The notes: a model not told the origin generated them from the sequence alone. 6,944 nt of DNA from JAFDZW01 sp038229915 (GCA_038229915.1 JBBRNY010000119.1:1-6944); one strand, 5' to 3'; shown: positions 1-6,262, counted from the stretch's first letter. Translations and numbers: made by a program.

Positions 1-40
1 AGCTAAAGGAATTGCGAAGGCGCTTATTGATTTTTTGTAA
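1..40 (+). CDS. C-terminal end of an upstream gene (5' partial)
   Basis: From base 2 an open frame reads AKGIAKALIDFL and stops at TAA 38-40. This looks like a helical protein C-terminus that enters from outside the window. Twelve residues are too few to name a family. The stop lies 9 bases before the ATG of the restriction endonuclease gene, so the two could be co-transcribed, or this could be the native gene next to which the restriction-modification block was inserted. Confidence 0.45.
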   Translation, partial: AKGIAKALIDFL

Positions 41-45
41 ATTTG
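38..45 (+). promoter_or_regulatory. Candidate -7 box (TAAATTTG) for the restriction-modification genes
   Basis: TAAATTTG matches the TAnnTTTG -7 consensus of Bacteroidota primary-sigma promoters and overlaps the stop codon of the upstream gene. A TTG at 12-14 could be the -33 element, but the 23-base spacer is longer than the usual 19-21. The ATG of the nuclease gene begins 5 bases downstream, so a transcript from here would be nearly leaderless. That would agree with the lack of a Shine-Dalgarno sequence before position 50. The match could be chance in AT-rich DNA. Confidence 0.25.
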
Positions 46-49
46 TAAC

Positions 50-1462
50 ATGTACACAACACCCCCAGAGTATTTCTGTAGATTACACCACATTCGACCA
101 CGATTTAAAAGCCAGGTTGAAAGTGTCCTGATCTATCTTACATCGGAAATATCTAAGTTAGGCGAAATGCCTATTGATGGATTTGCGACAACGGTAAACA
201 ATGCTATCAGACTTTTTGGTGGTAATGCTCGAAGTAAGGCAAAAACCATTAATAACTGGAGAACCGAGATAACTTCTTTATTTGGGTTGATAGTATTTAA
301 CCATAATGAGAACACTTGCGCACCAGGTGAAATATCCATTAAATTGGCAGAAGAGCAAGACCTAGTTCAATTTTTTAAGTATTTTCTCTATTACTTCCAA
401 TATCCTGGTGGGCATTTAAAACCACTTGAAACAAAGAAGCTGATAGAAAAAGGTGTTAAATTTAAGCCCGCAAAATACATTCTAAATTTGTTGCAAGAAG
501 GTGAAAAGATAACAGAGAAAAGATTTCATATTGATAAAGCAGAATTAACTCATTGTGTCTTTAATGATTTAAGGGTAACGCGAGACAACGTCGAGCCATC
601 TTTAGTCGTCAATTTGCTTGTAGAGAATCGAAAGAATGGAATAGAATACGAGTGGGAGGGTGACATAATCAGGTATGCCGGAGATATTTTAGATTATTTG
701 GTAATAGCAGATTTACTCGTAGCTCATGGGAATAAGTTTTATCTAAACCTTGCTGAACGAGAGACTATCGTTGCATTTATACAAAATGAATCGTGGTTTG
801 AAGATTATAGTCCTTTCTATGGACGGGATAATATCACACTAGAAGAAATAAAAATTACCCAAGACAACTGGTTTAGATATGTCAACCGGGACTTAGGGGA
901 CAATATATTTAAAACAGACCTCCTGAAATACTTGGGGGTAGAAGAACAGGGATATGAGAAACTTGTAGAATCAGCGATAGAGGAGTTTTATAAAGATAGG
1001 TTGGATGGCGAATTCATAAGAACAAAAGAAATTGGTGACTTTGGTGAAAACCTTATATTGGGTCACGAATTTATGCGGATAAAACAAGGAGATAGAGAAG
1101 ACCTGCTTCATCTTATAAAAAAGATACCAACCGCGCTTGCAATGGGATTTGACATCTCAAGCGTAGAATTGGACACAACAAAAAGATTCATAGAAGTCAA
1201 AACGACGATTAGTAATAAGAATGTTAATTTTTTTAATTTTCATTTAACGCCAAATGAATGGAGTTGCGCAGATTCTTTTAGAGCGCGATATTTTGTCTAT
1301 AGACTATTCATAACTAAAGATGCAAGTAAGCTGTTTATCATTCAAGACCCAGTCGGCAAATATAAGCTTGACCATCTTAGGATGACACCTCGTGATGGAG
1401 CCGATATTATTTTTAGCGAAAAGGTAGGTTCTTGGGAAAAGTTGCTGATATGGAAAGATTGA
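50..1462 (+). CDS. Putative type II restriction endonuclease with DUF3883-like PD-(D/E)xK domain
   Basis: This 470-residue protein is predicted to be the DNA-cleaving partner of the adjacent cytosine methyltransferase. The C-terminal part (about 325-470) shows a PD-(D/E)xK nuclease pattern: a helix with GE (E333), then GFDIS (D368), then RFIEVKTT (E382 and K384 as the E-x-K pair). It is followed by FHLTPNEW (about 397-404), the layout seen in DUF3883/NOV-like nuclease domains. Residues 1-320 match nothing I recognise and may hold the target-recognition and dimer surfaces. No membrane segment or signal peptide is seen. The ATG at 50 is the first start after an in-frame TAA at 38-40, and it has no Shine-Dalgarno sequence. 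The gene is AT-rich compared with the genes to its right, which suggests transfer. The domain call is fairly secure. The restriction role rests mostly on the methyltransferase neighbour, and a solitary DUF3883 defence protein is the main alternative. Confidence 0.75.
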   Translation: MYTTPPEYFCRLHHIRPRFKSQVESVLIYLTSEISKLGEMPIDGFATTVNNAIRLFGGNARSKAKTINNWRTEITSLFGLIVFNHNENTCAPGEISIKLAEEQDLVQFFKYFLYYFQYPGGHLKPLETKKLIEKGVKFKPAKYILNLLQEGEKITEKRFHIDKAELTHCVFNDLRVTRDNVEPSLVVNLLVENRKNGIEYEWEGDIIRYAGDILDYLVIADLLVAHGNKFYLNLAERETIVAFIQNESWFEDYSPFYGRDNITLEEIKITQDNWFRYVNRDLGDNIFKTDLLKYLGVEEQGYEKLVESAIEEFYKDRLDGEFIRTKEIGDFGENLILGHEFMRIKQGDREDLLHLIKKIPTALAMGFDISSVELDTTKRFIEVKTTISNKNVNFFNFHLTPNEWSCADSFRARYFVYRLFITKDASKLFIIQDPVGKYKLDHLRMTPRDGADIIFSEKVGSWEKLLIWKD

Positions 1463-2073
1463 AGGTTGTATCTTTGTTTAGTGGTTGTGGCGGCATGGAC
1501 TTAGGTCTTGTTGGTGGCTTTAGCTACTTAACAAAATACTATGATAAACTTCCATTCCAGACAATCTATGCTGCGGATAATGACCCATATTGTGCTGCAA
1601 TCTTTGATTCTAATTCGGACATTAAATGTGATGTCATTGATGTAAAGGACATCGTCCCATCGTTGATACCTGACCACGATATTTTGATTGGCGGCTTTCC
1701 TTGCCAATCGTTTTCAATCGTAGCCCAAAATCCACCTCGGCTAGGTTATGATGATGAAAAGGGGAAATTATTTTTTGAAATGGTCGAAATATTAAATGAA
1801 AAAAAACCACGATTCTTTATTGCCGAAAATGTAAAGGGATTGCTGTCTGCTAATAAACGTCAGGCTTTTCCATTAATACTAAACGAATTTAGGAAAGCAG
1901 GTTATGATATAAAGTTTAGATTGCTCAATGCATCAAATTTTGGGATACCTCAAAAAAGAGAACGTGTTTTTATAATAGGTTTTCGTGATTATGATGACTA
2001 TGTGTCGTTTGATTTCCCTACGCCGACCACTTTAAATAAAAATCAAAAACTTACCCTTAGATCAGTAGTTTAA
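1450..2073 (+). CDS. C5-cytosine DNA methyltransferase, catalytic N-terminal part, ended by an in-frame stop
   Basis: This encodes the S-adenosylmethionine-binding and catalytic half of a type II C5-cytosine methyltransferase (207 residues from this ATG). Visible motifs are I (FSGCGGMDLG, from residue 10), II (AADND, about 41-45), IV (GGFPCQS with catalytic Cys85), VI (ENV, 126-128) and VIII (QKRER, 168-172). The frame then meets TAA at 2071-2073. The same frame continues with the missing TRD and motifs IX and X (see 2128-2475). Read through, the whole is about 340 residues, a normal length for this family, so this is probably one gene with a nonsense change. The ATG at 1450 overlaps the nuclease gene by 13 bases, suggesting translational coupling. 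An in-frame TTG at 1432 is possible but puts extra residues before the usual short lead into motif I. Alone, this half lacks target recognition and motif X and is not expected to methylate DNA. Confidence 0.85.
   Translation: MERLKVVSLFSGCGGMDLGLVGGFSYLTKYYDKLPFQTIYAADNDPYCAAIFDSNSDIKCDVIDVKDIVPSLIPDHDILIGGFPCQSFSIVAQNPPRLGYDDEKGKLFFEMVEILNEKKPRFFIAENVKGLLSANKRQAFPLILNEFRKAGYDIKFRLLNASNFGIPQKRERVFIIGFRDYDDYVSFDFPTPTTLNKNQKLTLRSVV
2071..2073 (+). other. Premature in-frame TAA within the methyltransferase gene
   Basis: The frame before the stop ends in LTLRSVV. The frame after it resumes as PHENIEEKYYFSQKAVDG and runs without a break into the TRD and motifs IX and X. No frame change is needed, so one base substitution would restore the gene (for example GAA, CAA or AAA at this codon). 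The stop lies between motif VIII and the target-recognition region. Possible explanations are a real nonsense mutation, a sequencing or assembly error, or read-through. The following base is C (TAAC). Confidence 0.9.
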
Positions 2074-2127
2074 CCCCATGAAAATATAGAAGAAAAATAC
2101 TACTTCTCACAAAAAGCAGTCGATGGG

Positions 2128-2475
2128 ATGCTTAGGGTTCGTGAAAAAATGAACAAGGGAAGAGCCCAGAGCATGGATGAACCATGCAATACCATTAGTT
2201 CTCATTTAACCAAGAACAGCCTTAATAGTACTGATCCTGTCCTCAAAGTGGGTGAACGTTATAGGAGGTTTACCCCCAGAGAAGCAGCAAGAATTCAATC
2301 ATTTCCAGAGGAATTTCGCCTTGACTCTGTATCAGACAATAGAAAATATAAAGCGATTGGAAATGCAGTGCCTCCAGTACTAATGTGGTATGTTGGCTCT
2401 GCGCTACTTGATGTTATTGCCGAAAAAAGTTTGGGACATCAACTGTTGTACACCACGCCCTCAACTCCTCTTTAA
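2128..2475 (+). CDS. C5-cytosine DNA methyltransferase, C-terminal part (TRD, motifs IX and X)
   Basis: This is the C-terminal remainder of the methyltransferase, in the same frame as the upstream half. From the ATG at 2128 it encodes 115 residues. The start of the compact target-recognition region is cut off at this ATG, and the rest of that region is residues 1-45. Motif IX (RRFTPREAARIQSFP) is at about 46-60 and motif X (YKAIGNAVPP) at about 74-83, followed by a short helix and tail. The coding-like sequence really extends back to 2074, but there is no ATG, GTG or TTG between the stop and 2128. The ATG at 2128 lacks a Shine-Dalgarno sequence and would omit conserved-looking residues (EEKYYFS). 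An independent subunit is therefore less likely than a broken gene. Split enzymes such as M.AquI, with motifs I-VIII and IX-X on separate chains, show that the arrangement can work. The gene ends 5 bases before the flippase stop on the other strand. Confidence 0.8.
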   Translation: MLRVREKMNKGRAQSMDEPCNTISSHLTKNSLNSTDPVLKVGERYRRFTPREAARIQSFPEEFRLDSVSDNRKYKAIGNAVPPVLMWYVGSALLDVIAEKSLGHQLLYTTPSTPL

Positions 2476-2480
2476 AATTA

Positions 2481-4016
2481 TTATTTTGCTTTCCGGATTC
2501 TACTAATTCCGCTTTTTAAAAATGCTCTTTCTTGTTCTGAGAAGAAACCGAAAATGAAGAGTCCTGCGATCGCTGTTATGCTTAAGGCGATGCGAAGCAG
2601 TAAGATCGGCAATAAGTCTGTGACAACGCCTGTCAGGACGAGCACTCTTTCGAGTGCGAAGATCGCGCCAATATCAAGAGCAAGCAAACCAATACGTTTC
2701 CATTCATACGGAACAGGATAGGCTTTTTTTGATGGGAGATAGATCGCATACGCCATCACTGCATAGGCCGCAAGGGTTGCGAGTGCGGCACCCATAATAC
2801 CGAGAATGGGAATGAGCAGAATATTTACGATGATGTTCACCACAGCTCCGATGCCGGTGATCAGCGGCAACACTTTGTTGCGTTCTTTAATATAAATGCC
2901 CGCAATAAAATTGGTGTACATCCCCTGAAAAATATAGGCGAACAGTATGACCGGAATAATATTCATCCCGGAAAGATAATCGTTGCGAAGCAATTGCCGC
3001 CCGAAGATCGGAGTCGAAAGAAGATAAGGGAGAAAAAATGAAAGGAGCAAGAACGCCACTCCGGCGATCAGCATAAAATAGGTGAAGATACGTGCAAAGA
3101 GCAAACGCGCTTTTTGGTCGTCGGTTTTGTGCTGACGCATAAAGAAGGGCCGCCACGCATACTCGAACAAACTGACGAAGACCATCATAATAAAACCCAT
3201 TCGATAGTTTGCTTGGTAGATTCCGACAGCACCAAGCCCAAGATACATCTGCACGATCGGTCGGTCGATCACTTGCACCATCATCGCACCGATATATGCC
3301 GGCACGTTCGTGAGTCCGAACGGCAGCATTTTTGTTAGTGATTCACGGTTGAGTATCGGTTGCCATTTTGCAATGATCGTCGGCAGTAAGAGCAAAAATT
3401 GCAAAGCCGATGCGATCAGGTTTGCAATAAATATTCCCTCAACCCCCAAATGAAAACCAAGGATGAGCACAAAATTTAGTACGAGCGTTACAACGATCGT
3501 TGTTAATTTTATCGAAGCAAATCGCTTTGCCTGATGCTCTAATCTCAGATCAGCAAACGGAAGCGCCGTCAGAGCATCGAACAATAAAATAAAAGACGAA
3601 TACCTGACAATGCGAATGAGCATCGGCAGCATTGGGGTGATGTCAAGCTTCGGATCAAAGAATAGCGGATGCGCTAATGTCGGCGCAAGAACCAGTAGTA
3701 TAAGCGTGAGCACAGCCGTCACCAGAACGATCAGATTGAACGAGCCGCTGAAAAGAATACCTTCTTGATGTTGGTTTCTTATGTCGGATTCGCCTCGCGC
3801 CGCATACCGAAAATATGCCCCTTCAAGGCCGAGCGGGTAAACAACATTCAGAAATGCGATCCACGTATAGAGCACACTCGAAATACCGTACTCGCTTGTC
3901 GAGTGCAAGACGTTTACATAAAACGGCACGAGCAAAAAATTTAAAAATCGCCCGATGACGGTACTGGTACCGTAGATCAGGGTTTCTTTCGAGAGAGCGG
4001 CGAGTTCTTTACGCAT
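2481..4016 (-). CDS. Oligosaccharide/polysaccharide flippase, MOP superfamily (Wzx-like)
   Basis: This is an integral inner-membrane protein of about 511 residues, in the normal size range for Wzx/MATE-like flippases. These move lipid-linked sugar precursors across the membrane for surface polysaccharide or lipopolysaccharide synthesis. The N-terminus (LSKETLIYGTSTVIGRFLNFLLVPFYVNVL, then EYGI) is typical of the polysaccharide biosynthesis protein family. Twelve to fourteen hydrophobic segments follow. The mid-protein stretch PFGLTNVPAYIGAMMVQVIDR leading to LGAVGIYQANYRMG is also family-like, and the protein ends in a basic tail (RIRKAK). I chose ATG 4016. A TTG at 4025 would add three residues but lies inside a candidate -7 promoter box, which makes it an unlikely start. 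No sugar transferases are visible nearby, so the transported glycan cannot be named. The gene is convergent with the methyltransferase and divergent from the DUF92 gene. Its balanced composition contrasts with the AT-rich block to its left. Confidence 0.85.
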   Translation of the reverse strand: MRKELAALSKETLIYGTSTVIGRFLNFLLVPFYVNVLHSTSEYGISSVLYTWIAFLNVVYPLGLEGAYFRYAARGESDIRNQHQEGILFSGSFNLIVLVTAVLTLILLVLAPTLAHPLFFDPKLDITPMLPMLIRIVRYSSFILLFDALTALPFADLRLEHQAKRFASIKLTTIVVTLVLNFVLILGFHLGVEGIFIANLIASALQFLLLLPTIIAKWQPILNRESLTKMLPFGLTNVPAYIGAMMVQVIDRPIVQMYLGLGAVGIYQANYRMGFIMMVFVSLFEYAWRPFFMRQHKTDDQKARLLFARIFTYFMLIAGVAFLLLSFFLPYLLSTPIFGRQLLRNDYLSGMNIIPVILFAYIFQGMYTNFIAGIYIKERNKVLPLITGIGAVVNIIVNILLIPILGIMGAALATLAAYAVMAYAIYLPSKKAYPVPYEWKRIGLLALDIGAIFALERVLVLTGVVTDLLPILLLRIALSITAIAGLFIFGFFSEQERAFLKSGISRIRKAK

Positions 4017-4022
4017 TGGCTT

Positions 4023-4030
4023 CAAAAATA
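4023..4030 (-). promoter_or_regulatory. Candidate -7 box (TATTTTTG) for the flippase gene
   Basis: On the minus strand, TATTTTTG matches TAnnTTTG and ends 6 bases before the ATG at 4016, so the transcript would be leaderless or nearly so. I found no TTG at the expected -33 distance. Support comes from the identical box on the opposite strand at 4071-4078 facing the DUF92 gene. Confidence 0.4.
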
Positions 4031-4046
4031 CGGCTGTATTGAAATG

Positions 4047-4078
4047 TTGTTACGGACTTCCGCGAAGTTGTATTTTTG
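4047..4078 (+). promoter_or_regulatory. Bacteroidota-type promoter for the DUF92 gene
   Basis: TTG at 4047-4049 and TATTTTTG at 4071-4078 are 21 bases apart. This fits the -33 TTG / -7 TAnnTTTG architecture of Bacteroidota primary sigma factors. Transcription would start near 4085, leaving only about 10 bases before the ATG at 4096. No Shine-Dalgarno sequence is seen, consistent with a very short leader. Confidence 0.5.
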
Positions 4079-4095
4079 AATAATAGTAAATCATT

Positions 4096-4866
4096 ATGAA
4101 TTTCTTACTTGGATATGGCGGTGCGCTCACCATTGCGATCATTTCGTATCGGATGAAAGCACTTGCGTTTAGCGGAGCTATCGCTGCATTTGTCATTGGC
4201 GGCACGATCTTCGGCTTTGGCGGATGGTCGGCCTCGATCGAGCTTGTTGCGTTTTTTCTCAGCGGCTCGCTTCTTTCAAAGCTCAATGAGAAACACGGCG
4301 GCAAGCGTGATTGGCGTCAGGTGGCTGCTAACGGTATCGTCCCGATGCTTGCCGTGGTATTGCTCTATTTCCGTCCCGATCTCCGTGAGGAGGCAACGCT
4401 GATGTTCCTTGGCGCACTGGCGACGACTACTGCCGATACGTTCGCAACCGAGATCGGCATACGATTCGGCAAAAAGACATTCGATATTCTGACGTTTGCT
4501 CAAAGCACCAAAGGTTTATCGGGCGGGGTATCAGTTGTCGGACTGATAGCCAGTATCTTCGGTGGGTTGCTTATTGCCGTGCTATCATTTTATCAGCCCG
4601 ATACTGACGGCGGTCTTTGTGGGCTTGTATTCGTAAAAGTTATTCCTGTCGTGACCATAGCTGGATGTTGCGGCGCATTGGTCGATAGTATTATCGGTGC
4701 ATCACTGCAGGCGAAGTATAGAACATTAGGCGGCGTAGTGATCGAGTCGGAACAAGGCGGTGCAAAGTTGATACAGGGCTCATCGCTAATCGGTAATAAT
4801 GCAACAAATCTCATCGCTTCGATGATGGGCGCACTTGTCGCAGTCGGAATTTCGGGGTGGCTTTAA
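4096..4866 (+). CDS. DUF92 family integral membrane protein
   Basis: This 256-residue protein is rich in hydrophobic helices (about 4-40, 46-60, 80-91, 100-115, 144-165, 177-200 and 235-255), so it should sit in the inner membrane. It carries the conserved DUF92 stretches: TTADTFATEIG (111-121), STKGLSGGVSVVG (137-149), GALVDSIIGASLQ (193-205) and IGNNATNLIAS (232-242). The length is typical for the family. Its plant member VTE6 is a phytyl-phosphate kinase in phytol salvage. By analogy, a bacterial member may act on a prenyl or lipid phosphate, but the bacterial function is not established. The ATG at 4096 is the natural start and has no Shine-Dalgarno sequence. The gene is divergent from the flippase and shares a terminator with citrate synthase. 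Family assignment is strong and the exact activity is unknown. Confidence 0.85.
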   Translation: MNFLLGYGGALTIAIISYRMKALAFSGAIAAFVIGGTIFGFGGWSASIELVAFFLSGSLLSKLNEKHGGKRDWRQVAANGIVPMLAVVLLYFRPDLREEATLMFLGALATTTADTFATEIGIRFGKKTFDILTFAQSTKGLSGGVSVVGLIASIFGGLLIAVLSFYQPDTDGGLCGLVFVKVIPVVTIAGCCGALVDSIIGASLQAKYRTLGGVVIESEQGGAKLIQGSSLIGNNATNLIASMMGALVAVGISGWL

Positions 4867-4868
4867 AA

Positions 4869-4909
4869 TAAAAAAGCACACCTTGCATTTCGACAACGTG
4901 TGCTCTTTT
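4869..4909. terminator. Bidirectional intrinsic terminator between the DUF92 and citrate synthase genes
   Basis: AGCACAC (4875-4881) pairs with GTGTGCT (4898-4904). After one C/C mismatch, TTG (4883-4885) pairs with CAA (4894-4896), leaving an 8-base loop. Read on the minus strand, the hairpin is followed by a strong T-run (TTTTTTATTTT), so it should end citrate synthase transcripts well. Read on the plus strand, the tail CTCTTTT is weaker but usable for the DUF92 gene. Confidence 0.85.
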
Positions 4910-4922
4910 GAAATTGGTGATC

Positions 4923-6086
4923 TTAGCGATCAGAAGCAGGCTTCCAAGCGAGATCAACCGGTCCGGTATAGTCTGCTGCCGGGCGGATGATACGATTGTT
5001 AGAATACTGTTCAAGCGCATGAGCAGCCCATCCGGTGATGCGGCTCATAGCGAAGATCGGAGTATAGAGATCAAGCGGAATGCCCATCAAGTAATAGGTG
5101 CTTGCCGAATAAAAATCAACATTCGCATAGAGCTTCTTTTCTTTTAAGATAAGCTCTTCGACCTCGTGCGAGATCTGATACCACTGCTTTTGTCCGGTAC
5201 GCTCGCCCATTTCTTCGCTGAATTTGCGAAGATGTGTTGCGCGTGGGTCTTCGGTGCGATAGACACGATGACCAAAGCCCATGATCTTATCTTTGCGCGC
5301 CAGAGCATCAAGCACCCATTCGCGAGCGCGAGTTGGGTCAGCGATCTTCAGGAGCATACGCATAACCTGTTCGTTGGCTCCGCCGTGAAGCGGTCCCTTG
5401 AGGGCACCAATGGCACCGGTAACGGCTGAATAAAGATCAGAAAGGGTAGAAGCGATAACGCGGCAGGTAAAAGTAGAGGCGTTGAATTCGTGATCGGCAT
5501 GGAGCGTGAGTGCGGCATCGAACATCTTCACGACTCGCTCATCCTGCTCTTTGCCAAGAAGCATAAACAGAAAATTTGCGGCATGGCCAAGGTCTTTGCG
5601 GGGCTCAGGCATTGGGCGTCCATTACGATGAGCATCATAATATGCGGTGATCAGCGGAAGCTGAGCCGTGATACGAATAGCTTTTTCAACATTTGCCGCG
5701 TTCGAGCCATCTTCGACGTCGGCGTAATAAAAAGATAACTCGCTTGTGAATGTCCTCAAGATTGCCATCGGGTGGACATTCTTTGGCGATGCGAGAATTT
5801 TTTCTTTAATCTGCTTCGGCAGTTCACGTGCCGCAACGAGTTTTGCCGAGAACTCAGCTAACTCAGATGTATTTGGGAGCACCCCATAGAGCAAGAGATA
5901 CGCCGTCTCTTCGAAGCTGCCTTTGACGAGGTCATGGATGTCATATCCGTAGTAGGCTAAGATACCTCGTTTGCCGTCGAGGAAGCATATATTGCTTGTT
6001 CCGGCAACGATGTCTTCGAGTCCTGCTTTTGGTTGGGCTGCTTTTGAGCCGGTGGCGATCGGGGCTGTTATAGATTCGCTCGACAT
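4923..6086 (-). CDS. gltA: Citrate synthase
   Basis: This enzyme condenses acetyl-CoA with oxaloacetate to give citrate, the entry step of the TCA cycle, in the cytoplasm. At 387 residues it is the compact citrate synthase type. The N-terminal part shows the family pattern GILAYYGYDIHDL, followed by FEETAYLLLYGVLP. Active-site elements are HADHEFNAST (His199 region), GPLHGGANE (catalytic His234), the signature GFGHRVYRTEDPR (His273) and NVDFYS (catalytic Asp324). Arginines 349 and 365/368 lie in the expected citrate-binding stretch. No key residue is missing. The start ATG at 6086 has a good Shine-Dalgarno sequence (AAGGA, 5 bases upstream). About 30 residues precede the conserved core, a low-complexity Ala/Ser/Thr-containing extension. 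2-methylcitrate synthase (PrpC) is a close relative, but no prp neighbours are visible, so ordinary citrate synthase is preferred. It is transcribed alone, convergent with DUF92. Confidence 0.95.
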   Translation of the reverse strand: MSSESITAPIATGSKAAQPKAGLEDIVAGTSNICFLDGKRGILAYYGYDIHDLVKGSFEETAYLLLYGVLPNTSELAEFSAKLVAARELPKQIKEKILASPKNVHPMAILRTFTSELSFYYADVEDGSNAANVEKAIRITAQLPLITAYYDAHRNGRPMPEPRKDLGHAANFLFMLLGKEQDERVVKMFDAALTLHADHEFNASTFTCRVIASTLSDLYSAVTGAIGALKGPLHGGANEQVMRMLLKIADPTRAREWVLDALARKDKIMGFGHRVYRTEDPRATHLRKFSEEMGERTGQKQWYQISHEVEELILKEKKLYANVDFYSASTYYLMGIPLDLYTPIFAMSRITGWAAHALEQYSNNRIIRPAADYTGPVDLAWKPASDR

Positions 6087-6095
6087 ACTGTTCCT
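6087..6095 (-). promoter_or_regulatory. Ribosome binding site of citrate synthase
   Basis: On the minus strand AGGA (6095-6092), preceded by a run of A, lies 5 bases before the ATG at 6086. It fixes the start. The flippase, DUF92 and restriction-modification genes lack a comparable site. Confidence 0.75.
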
Positions 6096-6141
6096 TTTTT
6101 ATACAGGATGGTTAGATAACTAAGCGTTATGAGTATAGCAC

Positions 6142-6168
6142 GTAACAAACAGCGTCCGGTGTAACAAA
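6142..6168. repeat. Direct repeat GTAACAAA x2 upstream of citrate synthase
   Basis: GTAACAAA occurs at 6142-6149 and 6161-6168, a centre-to-centre distance of 19 bases (about two helical turns). On the minus strand it reads TTTGTTAC, and the distal copy overlaps a candidate -7 box. The spacing would suit a regulator binding one face of the helix, but two 8-mers in an AT-rich spacer could arise by chance. Confidence 0.3.
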
Positions 6169-6191
6169 TTTACTAAATACTAGCAAAAATA
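6165..6191 (-). promoter_or_regulatory. Candidate promoter boxes for citrate synthase
   Basis: Two TAnnTTTG matches face the citrate synthase gene on the minus strand: TATTTTTG (6191-6184) and TAAATTTG (6172-6165). Neither has a clear TTG at the -33 distance. Starts from these boxes would give leaders of roughly 70-90 bases. Which one is used cannot be decided from sequence. Confidence 0.35.
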
Positions 6192-6254
6192 CCATTGCAG
6201 TATTGTAACTTTTTGCCTGCATTTGCGCGTACACCACAGAACGAAAAACTGTTG

Positions 6255-6262
6255 TATTTTTG
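6255..6262 (+). promoter_or_regulatory. Candidate -7 box (TATTTTTG) for the STAS gene
   Basis: TATTTTTG lies in the context GTTGTATTTTTG, the same 12 bases that precede the DUF92 gene at 4067-4078. No -33 TTG lies at the usual spacing. A second possible promoter has TTG at 6295-6297 and an imperfect box AAAATTTG at 6318-6325, with a 20-base spacer. The first would give a leader of about 80 bases, the second about 17. Confidence 0.35.

Larger units (their letters stand above)
4021..4080. repeat. 11-bp inverted repeat framing the divergent flippase/DUF92 promoter region
   Basis: TTCAAAAATAC at 4021-4031 is the exact reverse complement of GTATTTTTGAA at 4070-4080, with 38 bases between. Each arm contains a TATTTTTG -7 box reading outward toward its own gene. 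The symmetry is most simply explained by two similar promoters placed back to back. A shared binding site for one regulator is possible. Confidence 0.6.

Noticed and set aside
133..339. 68-residue minus-strand frame inside the nuclease gene
   Set aside because: It is antisense to the long nuclease frame, with no ribosome binding site or domain.
1432..1449. TTG at 1432 as the methyltransferase start
   Set aside because: ATG at 1450 gives the short lead before motif I that is usual in the family. The extra six residues have no family support and no better ribosome binding site.
2128..2475. Treating the 115-residue frame as a separate, independently evolved gene
   Set aside because: It is in the same frame as the upstream half, contains exactly the missing motifs IX and X, and lacks its own ribosome binding site. 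It is better explained as the rest of one methyltransferase.
2471..2490. Terminator between the convergent methyltransferase and flippase genes
   Set aside because: The junction is AT-rich, but I see no stable hairpin within the 5-base gap or just around it.
2887..3338. Small open frames on both strands inside the flippase gene
   Set aside because: They overlap a well-supported membrane protein gene and show no recognisable domain. They are shadows of its coding frame.
4017..4025. TTG at 4025 as the flippase start
   Set aside because: It lies inside the TATTTTTG promoter box. ATG 4016 is the next in-frame start and keeps the whole conserved N-terminus.
4163..4503. Small open frames overlapping the DUF92 gene
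   Set aside because: The DUF92 frame has clear family motifs. The alternatives are low-quality shadow translations.
5166..5738. Plus-strand open frames within the citrate synthase gene
   Set aside because: They are antisense to a complete enzyme with all catalytic residues, and have no family features.
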